NCBI GenBank assembly: GCA_016722565.1
Contig: JADKIU010000002.1
Span: 558,001 to 622,000, forward strand
Direction of reading: 5' to 3'
DNA: 64,000 nucleotides
From: Bacteroidota bacterium
GTDB taxonomy: Bacteria > Bacteroidota > Bacteroidia > 2-12-FULL-35-15
The notes beneath the pieces are model-generated. The model did no database searches. It saw only the letters and a program-made list of their open reading frames with translations, and was not told the DNA's origin. Shown here piece after piece: positions 8,631-17,600 of this stretch. Position numbers and translations under genes: made by a program. The stretch's first letter is position 1, and each line of letters begins with the position of its first letter.

Positions 8631-8669
8631 CAAAAGTAAAAAAGATTAACAGTAATTTTAGTATATTTG
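8631..8669. promoter_or_regulatory. Back-to-back -7 boxes of two divergent genes
   Basis: TACTTTTG on the minus strand (8631-8638) ends only 4 bases before the Smr start codon. TATATTTG on the plus strand (8662-8669) ends only 6 bases before the ATG at 8676. If both boxes are used, both mRNAs would be nearly leaderless. Confidence 0.5.
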
Positions 8670-8675
8670 TTATGG

Positions 8676-9626
8676 ATGAAATTTAAATATTCTTTTTTAC
8701 TCTTTATCATCGGCTTACCACTGCTGTTGATGTATTGTGGCTGCAGCAAAGACGTGCCTGCTACCTTCTACAAAACACAAAATGTAATCATTGTGGTGGT
8801 TGATGGTCCGCGTTTTACCGAAACCTGGGGATTTACCTCGAAACAATTTATTCCCTACCGTTCCGCTCTCTTATCCGAAGGTGTTTTTTGCTCTCAGTTT
8901 TATAATAATGGCGTAACCTCTACAAACCCCGGCCATACAGCTATTTGTACCGGTGTGTATCAAAACATTAACAATGCCGGTGCTGAATATCCTGCCAACC
9001 CTTCCATCTTTCAATATTGGTTAAAAACATTTAAGCGTCCTAAAAAAGAAGCTTGGGTAATTGCCAGTAAAGATAAATTGGAAGTGCTTTCTGATTGCAC
9101 CAACCCGGAATGGAAAGGCTATTATCGCCCTTCTACCGATTGCGGACATTTAGGTTTAGGAACAGGCTATCGCGAAGACATTACCACATTTAATAGCGTA
9201 ACCACCAAGTTGAAAGAAAATCATATCCGATTGGCCTTGATTAACTTTAAGCAACCCGATGCAGCCGGACATGCCAACGATACAGCCGCATACATTCAAG
9301 GAATTGTGGATACCGATAATTACATCCATCAGTTTTGGGAACAATTGCAAAAGGATGCATTTTATAAAGACCGCACTACACTCATTGTAACGAATGATCA
9401 TGGTAGACATACGGCAGGACATCTGGATGGATTTATTTCGCATGGCGACAATTGCGATGGCTGCCGTCACATTGAATTTTTTGCATTGGGACCGGATTTT
9501 AAACAAAATTATACGAGCAATACTCCTTACGAACAAATTGATATTTCAGCAACCATTGCCGAGTTGATGGGCTTTTCTATGCCGACTTCGAATGGGAAAA
9601 TCATGAAGGATATTTTTAGAAAATAA
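8676..9626 (+). CDS. Alkaline-phosphatase-superfamily lipoprotein (phosphodiesterase/sulfatase-like)
   Basis: A 316-residue protein from MKFKYSFLL. The signal sequence contains CGC, so it is a probable lipoprotein or secreted protein. The alkaline-phosphatase-superfamily core shows metal ligand VVVDGPR near the N-terminus, nucleophile Thr in TSTNPGHTAICTG, FKQPDAAGHAND in the middle, and TNDHGRHTAGHLDGFISHGD with the Asp/His ligands near the C-terminus. The order D..T..D..H..DH..H fits phosphodiesterases/pyrophosphatases, phosphopentomutases and sulfatases. The exact substrate cannot be read. The 3' end overlaps comEC by 11 bases in convergent orientation. Confidence 0.8.
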   Translation: MKFKYSFLLFIIGLPLLLMYCGCSKDVPATFYKTQNVIIVVVDGPRFTETWGFTSKQFIPYRSALLSEGVFCSQFYNNGVTSTNPGHTAICTGVYQNINNAGAEYPANPSIFQYWLKTFKRPKKEAWVIASKDKLEVLSDCTNPEWKGYYRPSTDCGHLGLGTGYREDITTFNSVTTKLKENHIRLALINFKQPDAAGHANDTAAYIQGIVDTDNYIHQFWEQLQKDAFYKDRTTLIVTNDHGRHTAGHLDGFISHGDNCDGCRHIEFFALGPDFKQNYTSNTPYEQIDISATIAELMGFSMPTSNGKIMKDIFRK

Positions 9627-11754
9627 GTTTTCTTTTTGTTTGGATATCTCCATCATTCAACACAACCTCAAATGCTCCTTCGTCTGCTATCGAATAGTAT
9701 TCCTGATGAAGCACTTCACATTCTTTTTTCCATTGCTTTATTTTGTATGCGGAATTTGAAAGGTCAAACACAAGAGTTTTCACCTGAAACACTCGCCTGA
9801 TTTCTTCAATGCTCATCTTCACATTTTTCGAAACTACGATATAATCTACTGTTGGTTTTTCGGTAGTCGATTCTTTCCATTGAATCGCTTGTGATAACAC
9901 ATATATTCGTGTATTAAAAAATTGAATCCATGGACCGTGAATTTTTAAACCCTCCCGCTCCACATCTCCCGAAACCACTTCCGAAGTAGTTAGTCCTAAG
10001 TCCCACCAATTATGCTTTACACGAAACAACAACCCGCTTTTGTTTTCTGCAAATGCTGTATCTGTCAACAAAACATTTTCCCTCGAATGAATAAAATCAA
10101 TGGCTGTTGTTTTCGGAATGCTGTAAATCACCATCTTTTTTTGTTGGCTCTGCTTCTGTTGTTCGATGACCTGACTGATTAAAATTAGAATGACGGCAGA
10201 CAACGCAAGCATCAGAAATTTGTAGTTACGGTTGTTCAGATAAAACAGAATCAAAACAATCAAACCATAGAGTAACCACGTTTCAGCTACTGAAATAGAA
10301 ATGCCTTGTAATAATGAAAAGGGCAAGGACTCCATCCATTTTACCGAAGCATTTAAAAACCAAATCAGCCAAGCAAAAGCCATGGCAAGGTAATTCACCA
10401 CCACCGAAATTTCAGAAAACACAAACACCGCAATCCCAACATATAAAATAAGCGTAGAAAGTGGAATCACTATCAAATTGGAGATGAAAAAGTAATTGGG
10501 AAATTGATGAAAATAATGCAAGCCTAACGGAAATGTTGCCAGCTGTGCAGCCATGGAAACAGCGGTAATCATCCAAATTTGATCCAACAACCAATTGTCG
10601 AATGTGAACCACTCATAAATTTTTGGTTGTATATAAACAATTCCGATAACCGCCAAATACGACAATTGAAAACCGACTTCCATTAGCAAATAGGGATTGA
10701 TGAGTAATAGAAATAGTGCCGAAGCAGCCAATGTATTGTAAATATTGGTATGCTTGTTTGTTGCTTTTGCCACCACAATAAAACTAAACATGGTGGCTGC
10801 TCTTAATACGGAAGGCGACAAACCGGTGAGTGCGGCATAAAACCAAAGAAACAATAAGAGCAAAACGGTTTTTAGAAACCGAGTTTTTTTATGTTTATCC
10901 AAGAGGAACAACAACCAATTCATAACCATATAAACTATGGCCACATGCAATCCAGAGACCGACAACACATGCAAGGCACCGGTGCTGGAATAAGCGGAAA
11001 TCAGTTCAGCATCCAACTTATCGGTATAGCCCAACAACAGTGCTGCACCTACTGCGAGTTCATCACCGGTTAATTGATTGTTTTTTAAAACCCCTAGCAG
11101 TTTACTTCGTAAGCCGATGCAATACTTTAAAATGGTATTTCCTGAATTAGTGCTCAGCGGTTTCCAATCGCTTGTGTTCGCATACGCTTGGTGATAAATG
11201 TTGTGGAACGACAAAAATCGTTTGTAATTAAACTCCCCCGGATTTTGAGGTGGTGAAACTTCTTTAAAATCAAAATGCATCAAGAGTTCATCACCATACG
11301 TTAATGCTGTTGCATTGGAATCGGTTTTAAAATACACCACTGCTTTTCCGGAAGTCGACCGCCAACCTCCCTCCGCTTTTATTGCAATGATTTCCAGAAT
11401 GGCTTTTACCGATTTTTCTTTCCGGATTGTTTCTTCACAAACGCGTGCTTGCACCAAGATTTTTGAATGGGTAAAATGGGAAAAATGATGTACAGCAAAT
11501 TTCTCTGTTTTATAAAGTGTGAGTTGATACGCAAACAAAAACAAGAGGATATTGATGAGTCCTCCAAACCAAAACGAATGCCGATACGAAAGATTGAATT
11601 TTGGAATAAGTACAAGGGCTGCTATTGCAATAAAAACGAAGCATGAAACGAGCAAGAGGAGATTAAAATGATGCGGTGCATAAACCGCTGCGACAATCCC
11701 GACTAAAAACGGAAGTAACAAACGAACTAAAGGTGCCTGGTTCCAGATTTTCAT
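9616..11754 (-). CDS. comEC: ComEC/Rec2 competence protein (DNA-uptake channel)
   Basis: A 712-residue polytopic membrane protein. The first 70 residues contain two or three helices. Residues about 70-190 form the OB-fold-like DUF4131 domain. The competence domain with about nine helices spans residues about 220-520 and includes the hallmark STGALHVLSVSGLHVAIVY. Family members carry single-stranded DNA across the inner membrane. The last 170 residues occupy the position of the metallo-beta-lactamase domain but lack the HxHxDH zinc motif, so the nuclease-like domain is degenerate or absent, as in many Bacteroidota homologues. It appears monocistronic. Confidence 0.9.
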   Translation of the reverse strand: MKIWNQAPLVRLLLPFLVGIVAAVYAPHHFNLLLLVSCFVFIAIAALVLIPKFNLSYRHSFWFGGLINILLFLFAYQLTLYKTEKFAVHHFSHFTHSKILVQARVCEETIRKEKSVKAILEIIAIKAEGGWRSTSGKAVVYFKTDSNATALTYGDELLMHFDFKEVSPPQNPGEFNYKRFLSFHNIYHQAYANTSDWKPLSTNSGNTILKYCIGLRSKLLGVLKNNQLTGDELAVGAALLLGYTDKLDAELISAYSSTGALHVLSVSGLHVAIVYMVMNWLLFLLDKHKKTRFLKTVLLLLFLWFYAALTGLSPSVLRAATMFSFIVVAKATNKHTNIYNTLAASALFLLLINPYLLMEVGFQLSYLAVIGIVYIQPKIYEWFTFDNWLLDQIWMITAVSMAAQLATFPLGLHYFHQFPNYFFISNLIVIPLSTLILYVGIAVFVFSEISVVVNYLAMAFAWLIWFLNASVKWMESLPFSLLQGISISVAETWLLYGLIVLILFYLNNRNYKFLMLALSAVILILISQVIEQQKQSQQKKMVIYSIPKTTAIDFIHSRENVLLTDTAFAENKSGLLFRVKHNWWDLGLTTSEVVSGDVEREGLKIHGPWIQFFNTRIYVLSQAIQWKESTTEKPTVDYIVVSKNVKMSIEEIRRVFQVKTLVFDLSNSAYKIKQWKKECEVLHQEYYSIADEGAFEVVLNDGDIQTKRKLIF

Positions 11755-11820
11755 ACCCTACTTTGGAGAAGGAGCCAAAATAACAAAGACCGCTAAGGCA
11801 AAACAGGTATAAACGTTTAT

Positions 11821-11912
11821 AGTCGGGTAAACCGACTAATGAAAATTACCTAAAATTCAAGATAATTTCATGTGGAGATAATTTCCAAAATTCAAGAATT
11901 ATTTTATATTTG
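11821..11912 (+). promoter_or_regulatory. Promoter region of the YbjN-like gene with hairpin and direct repeats
   Basis: A hairpin AGTCGG-GTAAA-CCGACT (11821-11837), two near-identical 17-18-mers (AAAATTCAAGATAATTT at 11852 and AAAATTCAAGAATTATTT at 11887), then the -7 box TATATTTG (11905-11912) abutting the second copy. The two copies 35 bases apart look like a regulator site overlapping the promoter. Confidence 0.4.
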
Positions 11913-11953
11913 TTATGTAGATAAACAATAATATTAACCCTAACATTTTTATT

Positions 11954-12385
11954 ATGGAAAACTTACAGTATTACTATGACATGGTGGATAAATGCATCAG
12001 CGATTTAGGTGTAGATCCGGCATTGTGCCGCGGTGAAAAAGCAGGACAATGGAGTTTAAAAAAAGGTTCAGCATCCGTTTGGATTGATGTATGGCACATC
12101 GAAGCAGAAAACAGAGGCTATTTTCAAGTGTTGGCGCCCGTAATGGAAGTGCCGGCTAATAACCAACAAGCATTTTTTCAAGAATTATTAGAACTAAACT
12201 ATACCTTGTATGGTGTAGCTTTCGTAAAATTCCAAAACTGGATTTATGTAAAATTGATTCGTGAAGTGGATGGGTTGGAGCAAAAAGAAGCTGCTGCTAC
12301 CATCAACCGTGTGGGCTGGTATGCAGATGAATACGATGATAAATTAAAAGTTAAATATGGTGTCGTTGTCGGAGGACGAGGATAA
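11954..12385 (+). CDS. YbjN / type III chaperone-fold protein
   Basis: A 143-residue soluble protein. The pattern of an N-terminal helix (YYYDMVDKCI), strands WSLKKGSASVWIDVWH and YFQVLAPVMEVP, helix NQQAFFQELLELN and the final WYADEYDDKL matches the YbjN/CesT-like fold (PF10722). Members are often dosage suppressors or chaperone-like, and their biochemical role is not settled. The start is the first ATG, 41 bases past the -7 box. Monocistronic, ending at a terminator shared with the convergent rhodanese gene. Confidence 0.7.
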   Translation: MENLQYYYDMVDKCISDLGVDPALCRGEKAGQWSLKKGSASVWIDVWHIEAENRGYFQVLAPVMEVPANNQQAFFQELLELNYTLYGVAFVKFQNWIYVKLIREVDGLEQKEAAATINRVGWYADEYDDKLKVKYGVVVGGRG

Positions 12386-12391
12386 CAACAA

Positions 12392-12420
12392 AAAACGAGC
12401 AGTTTACCACTGCTCGTTTT
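12392..12420. terminator. Bidirectional terminator
   Basis: AAAACGAGCAGT / ACTGCTCGTTTT with loop TTACC. It lies between the convergent YbjN-like and rhodanese genes and touches the stop codon of the latter. Confidence 0.85.
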
Positions 12421-12839
12421 TACTTTATAATCGGTAATTTATTTTTTTCCCATTTCATAAATCCCCCCGATAAATCAATGATACGGGTAAATCCCTTTTT
12501 CTTCATCAGTTTGGATGCCAAAGGACTTCGATGCTGGGTTTGACAATACATAAAAATCAATTTGTCTTTTGGCAATGCGTCTACTTTTGCACTAAAATCA
12601 CTACCAAAATAACTGATGTTCACCGCATTTTGAATATGCCCTTTCTCATATTCTTTCGGAGTGCGCACATCAATCAAAATATAATCGGTAGTTGCTGCGA
12701 GCTTTTGCTCAAACTCCTTCGCGCGCAATTCCTCGTAACTGAAAACTGCCGAGTGCTTCCACGCATTGCATGCCGGAAACAAAACTGCAATCAGCATCAA
12801 GCTTATAAACGCAATAACCTTATGCCGGAACTTTTTCAA
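12420..12839 (-). CDS. Rhodanese-like lipoprotein
   Basis: A 139-residue protein with a signal peptide and lipobox LFPAC (Cys24), then a single rhodanese domain: YILIDVRTPKEYEKGHIQNAVNI and the active-site loop MYCQTQHRSPLAS with catalytic Cys. Such proteins move sulfur or sense thiols in the periplasm. The start overlaps the upstream coiled-coil gene by 20 bases, so the two are translated from one message. Confidence 0.82.
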   Translation of the reverse strand: MKKFRHKVIAFISLMLIAVLFPACNAWKHSAVFSYEELRAKEFEQKLAATTDYILIDVRTPKEYEKGHIQNAVNISYFGSDFSAKVDALPKDKLIFMYCQTQHRSPLASKLMKKKGFTRIIDLSGGFMKWEKNKLPIIK

Positions 12840-13146
12840 TTAACTTTACGATTGAATCTTTGTGTGCTTTGATTGTTTTTTCAGTCGCTTCCTCATCCTT
12901 TTGAAACTCATCCTTTAATTCTGTCAACGATTTTTTAATAACATCCATTTTCTCTTCTGCCACATGTTCAAAATGTTCTGCTGATTGAATGTACTTGTGT
13001 AAATAATCATGCAGCTGCTTCTTTTGCTTGGCATACTCATCTTTTGCTTCCATCTTTCCCAACGAAAGTTGCAATTGAAAATGATCTAATTGGTTCATCC
13101 AACTATTAATCTTTTCGTGAATTTTGTCGTTTAGATTTTTCTCCAT
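12820..13146 (-). CDS. Small charged coiled-coil protein, unknown function
   Basis: A 108-residue protein, almost entirely helical and Lys/Glu/Asp-rich, with heptad spacing (INSWMNQLDHFQLQLSLG..., KKSLTELKDEFQKDEEATEKTIKAHK). No signal peptide or membrane segment. First gene of a two-gene unit with the rhodanese lipoprotein (20-base overlap). I recognise no family. Confidence 0.6.
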   Translation of the reverse strand: MEKNLNDKIHEKINSWMNQLDHFQLQLSLGKMEAKDEYAKQKKQLHDYLHKYIQSAEHFEHVAEEKMDVIKKSLTELKDEFQKDEEATEKTIKAHKDSIVKLIEKVPA

Positions 13147-13163
13147 GGCGTTTGTTTTTTATT

Positions 13164-13171
13164 CAAAGTTA
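13164..13171 (-). promoter_or_regulatory. -7 promoter box (TAACTTTG)
   Basis: Exact TAnnTTTG match, 18 bases before the ATG of the coiled-coil gene. It should drive that gene and the rhodanese gene. Confidence 0.5.
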
Positions 13172-13234
13172 GACCACAATCCAGGGAGAAGCTGTGATGA
13201 CCATCATTGGGAATGATGATTATTGTCAGTTTTA

Positions 13235-13963
13235 TTATTTCCAGCGGTATTTAAAACTCTCGTACTTCCCTTTAATTGCCATTACCAGCTCAAATTGGGT
13301 AGCCGACTTAATAAAGTCATCGTTGAGGTTTAAATATTTGATAAAGGCATCAAACTCTTCGTCTTTTAAATCAATCACATCGTATTTTACATACAAGTGA
13401 AACAAATCTTTTAATACATCACGTTTGAGATCTTCGTTCTCCCACTCCGCTACTTTACGTTTTGATTTTTCAAACTTGCTGAACCGCTCGTATAATGCGG
13501 TAATCGGACTTTCAAACGCATTGGCTCCAGAAGTGGAATAGGATTTATCAACACCCAATTTATCAATATCGTTTTGAATTTCGTTTAAGCTGCGGTTGGC
13601 AAACACACTCACTTCTTTGAGCTCGTAGTGCAATTTCGACAAGGCAATATTAAAACTTGCATTTCCATTGCTCAACGAATCTTTGAAGCAGATGTTCCGC
13701 ACTTTGAATCCGATGGCAGAAAACACAATGGTGTCGGTAGGAAAAATGGTTAGTACAAATTTACCTTCGGCATCTGCAAAGGAACCGTTGTTGGTGCGTT
13801 TATTAATGATCATCAAACGGGTTAAGGGCAATTTGCTGTTTTCTTTATCAAATACCTTTACTGCAATTTTAACGGGCGATTGCGCAAATACGGGAATAAC
13901 AGAAAGCACTAGGAGAACGACAGCTGTGTAACGTATTAAAGAAAAATAGAGTCCTTTTTTCAT
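13235..13963 (-). CDS. Exported carboxypeptidase-regulatory-like domain protein
   Basis: A 242-residue protein. The signal peptide ends near VFAQSP (residue 28). Residues about 30-115 are a CarboxypepD_reg-like beta-sandwich (KIAVKVFDKENSKLPLTRLMIINKRTNNGSFADAEGKF, with the typical G.F.DaeGkF and FSAIGFK signatures). The C-terminal half is helical and charged and ends in YKWRK-like basic residues, with no barrel. Last gene of the long minus-strand run, 30 bases past plsY. In Bacteroidota such stand-alone domains are periplasmic or surface proteins; the partner is unknown. Confidence 0.65.
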   Translation of the reverse strand: MKKGLYFSLIRYTAVVLLVLSVIPVFAQSPVKIAVKVFDKENSKLPLTRLMIINKRTNNGSFADAEGKFVLTIFPTDTIVFSAIGFKVRNICFKDSLSNGNASFNIALSKLHYELKEVSVFANRSLNEIQNDIDKLGVDKSYSTSGANAFESPITALYERFSKFEKSKRKVAEWENEDLKRDVLKDLFHLYVKYDVIDLKDEEFDAFIKYLNLNDDFIKSATQFELVMAIKGKYESFKYRWK

Positions 13964-13993
13964 CAGAGAAGAAACGTCAATTAATGCAATTTA

Positions 13994-14668
13994 TTATGAT
14001 TTTGTTTCTACCTCTAAGGTTTCTACATCTTCTTCTTTTTTCTTCTTTTTAATGAGCTTGGCCTTCGATTCTTCCTTCCGAATCAAACGCTCAATATTCT
14101 TTTGATGAGTAATTAATACCATGATTGCAATCAAAATAGAAAAAATGATTAAAGAAGGAACGGTGGTTTGAAAAACACAAATCACAATCACCGGGAAACA
14201 CAAGGCTGAAATCATGGATCCGAGCGATACATATCCAGAAATTAATAAAATGATGATGAAGATGCCCATGCAAATTAATGCACCATACAAATGCACTCCG
14301 AGCACAATACCAAGCAGTGTGGCAATTCCCTTTCCACCTCTAAACGATGCAAACAATGGGAAAATATGTCCGACTAACGAAGCAATGCCCAAAACCAATT
14401 CCAAGTTGATGAATTGATTTCCGCCAATGGTGTACGGACTAAAATAAGCGAGGTTGACAGCAGCAAAACCTTTTAAAACATCAATCCGCAAAACTGGGAT
14501 GCCGGCTCTTTTGCCAAGCACCCGAAAGGTGTTGGTAGCACCCGCATTTCCACTTCCATATTCACGCACATCAATCTTATAGAAAAACTTCCCAATCCAA
14601 ACCGCGGTAGGAATTGAGCCTAAAAGATAGCCGCCTAAAAGCAGTAGTATGTTTAAACTATTTATCAC
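13994..14668 (-). CDS. plsY: Acyl-phosphate:glycerol-3-phosphate acyltransferase
   Basis: A 224-residue integral membrane enzyme that makes lysophosphatidic acid from acyl-phosphate and glycerol 3-phosphate, the first step of phospholipid synthesis. The three PlsY motifs are visible: GSIPTAVWIGK, then REYGSGNAGATNTFRVLG, LVGHIFPLFASFRGGKGIATLLG, and the late THQKNIERL. About five to six helices. The C-terminal 25 residues are a Lys/Glu-rich cytoplasmic tail longer than usual. Its start overlaps the end of the 1495-residue gene by 11 bases. Confidence 0.93.
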   Translation of the reverse strand: MINSLNILLLLGGYLLGSIPTAVWIGKFFYKIDVREYGSGNAGATNTFRVLGKRAGIPVLRIDVLKGFAAVNLAYFSPYTIGGNQFINLELVLGIASLVGHIFPLFASFRGGKGIATLLGIVLGVHLYGALICMGIFIIILLISGYVSLGSMISALCFPVIVICVFQTTVPSLIIFSILIAIMVLITHQKNIERLIRKEESKAKLIKKKKKEEDVETLEVETKS

Positions 14669-17600
14669 TATCCTCTTTGCTTTCGGTTTTACGCAAGAAC
14701 TGTGTTTTCTTTGCCGGTGTGGTAATATTAAAGTTGTAGTTCGGCTCTTTCTTCTCTTTGTCGCCTTCTTTTGCGCGTTTCTCCGGCTTCAATTCCTTGA
14801 TTGCGGTATTGAATGCTTCGTTGGATGAAATCGCCAACATGGTGCCTCGTGTATAGTTAAAGTAATACCAGTTGTTGGCATCCAATTCCAAATAAATGTT
14901 CAGGATGTCGCCACCTCGTTTTTTAATCAACTCCACTCTACCGTCCACATATTTGTTAATCTGTGTTTTGTTTATGTTTCCGATACCGATTTTTCCATAC
15001 GAAGTATAAGAGCGCGTTTCCTTGTTCCATTTCATTTTCATATCGGTGATGAATAATGTTTTCTTTAATTCATCTGGGAATTTTTTATACGAACCATATA
15101 AGTTCAATTGAGAAAGCAATTTATCTGCTTGCTCCTTGCCCATCATTTCACGCAATCCTTTTTCGAATACAGGACGGGAGAAATCGGTTGGTTTTAAATC
15201 GACATTGGACACCATTGCATCCGCCATTTTATCAATTGCACCATCATCAAAGAAGAAGTCGATGGTTGCAATCATATCAAAAATGGTTGAATCCGGAATC
15301 AATAGATGTACTGCACTACCATACGATTCCACTTTTAATTGTCCGAAATCTCCACCTAAATCCACTTTTCCTTCACCATATACCTTACACTGTGTCGTAT
15401 TTAAACTTAAGTAATTTCCGGGTAACGAACGTTCCACCAATTTTTCTTTATTCGAAATACGGTATTCGCGTGAACCTTTATCAAAGAACAGGAATCCATC
15501 GGCCGGCAATACATGTGGGTCGTTGGTCGATTCTTTCGGAGATAAGAACGCAGAATAAAAATGTGTGGAATCGGTGGTCACCATCAAAGAAGCTGCAATT
15601 GGCTTACCAAAGACATCCACAGGATTTTTTGAAATCGGGATATAAATACTGTTTGGATTGATTTCCGACTCAAACTTAAACCATGTTTTAGGAATCGCAG
15701 CACAATCGTGAGAGATACGCGCAGCACCATCAAATACCAAGAAGTTGGCCGTTGCTTTCAATTTCACTTTTCCTTTGTATTCGAAATTCGGACTCAATCT
15801 AAATTTGGATGAATCCGGAATGTCTGTTTCCGCATACGTTTGGAAAGTAGTATCTACACTCACATTGCTGAAGTAAAACGTTTGTTTCGTTTTAATCTCA
15901 TCCACATAATCATAGAATCCAGAGCCTTGGTATTTTTTTCTCGCTGAAACCGTTACCGTACAATTGTACAAATTGTGGTATTTGGTGATGGCGTTGGCTA
16001 CAATTTTTGCATTGGTGAACGTGCGCATCACAGCATCTTTTTCAATAATCACATCGCCTTTATCCGGATAGATTCGCGCATCGGCAACGTTAATGTATTT
16101 AACTTCTTTGGCTGTGATGACATATTTTTTCAAATCGTATTTCGCTGCAGGTGATTGGAATCGCAGGGAATCCTGACTTGGATGCACGGAGATGAATTCC
16201 GGCCCGACCAAATCCAAATCTTCGTTCGCTGCTTTTTTTACCGCATTTTTGCTCGCACCTAATTCAATCTGACTGTCATCCATGTACCATTTAAAGTTAT
16301 CCATAAAACAGATGTACTGGTTCACCGGGAAGGATACCACCGACCCTTTACCATTGGATTTGAATTCTCCCATTCGCTTAGTAAAATCGATGTGTGAGTT
16401 AACGTTATCTGTTTTAAAAGCAAGCGCGGCAATGTCTAAGGCTTTTAAACTGAAGTTTGATGTATCCGAATCAAAGGCATTGGATTTGAATTTCACCAAT
16501 TTTCCATCCAGTTTCGCATTCGAAAAATCTGCAGTGCCGCTACCATAAAGTTGTCCGGGTGTCATTGATAAACTACCGTTAAACTGTGCTTGTCCGTTAT
16601 AACTCTGAAACTTTTTATCCTTGTTGTTCCAAACATTCATCACATCTTTTTTCGGAACCCAAAGCACTTTGGCATCTTCGCCATGTATTTGTGGAAACTC
16701 CGGTTTTATCTTTTGTTCGGTCACATCGTAATTCTGGGCGATGCACCTCGTTGAATCCGGGAAAAAGAGGAAGTCGTTGGACTTGGTGATAGACGTTACA
16801 TACTTTAATGTTCCATCGCCATGCAAACCTTGGTTGCTGAGTTTAATCGCGGCAGTATATGTTCCTTTGCCACCATACATCGGATAACCGGCTGCCGGAG
16901 TTTGTGTGATAAAACCAAGCGAATAATCCTGCTGCAACGTTAAAGACTCTTTAAACGTAGGAAAGATCCCTGCCGATTCCATCGTGCCTTTAAACGTTAA
17001 ACCTTCATTCGAGAAGTTGTCCAAACTATCAATCGTAAACGGATCGAGCTTAAAGTAAAAATTTTCCTTTTTGTACCTTCCGTTCTGGATGGATTTTTTA
17101 TTGTAATAGGTAAACGATTCTTTGAAACTATTAAAGATTGGATAGACGGGGAATGGCTTTCGACCCGACTTATTGGCGGGGTTATCAATTTCCAAATCAC
17201 CGTTAATATTTTCGATTACGGTTCTTACTTTCACCAATGGATATTCACCATAGGCATCGGGCTCGCGCGATTTCACCATGATACGCAGTGAATCCACATT
17301 CTTTAAATCGATTTTAAATTTATCGTAGTTGAATGAAAATTCTTTCCCGAAGAAATCAAAACGACCGGCATGTACAATTCCGGCAAAGGTGAAGTCGCGG
17401 TTTTTCTTTAAAATGATTTTTTGCTCGTACGGATAAATCACCACATTTTGAGAGTCACTCATGTAGATTTTCTGCACACCCATGATGGTCATGTCGAAGT
17501 TCAACAAATTCACAGAAGCATTGCTGGCGCCACGAACGGATGAAGGAAACTGAATCACATCGTAATCAATATGTGCTGCGCGGGCAGCGATATACGTATA

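Noticed and set aside
8627..8749. Longer N-terminus of the Smr-domain protein
   Set aside because: The extension runs through the divergent promoter and has no conserved residues; the start at 8626 follows the -7 box.
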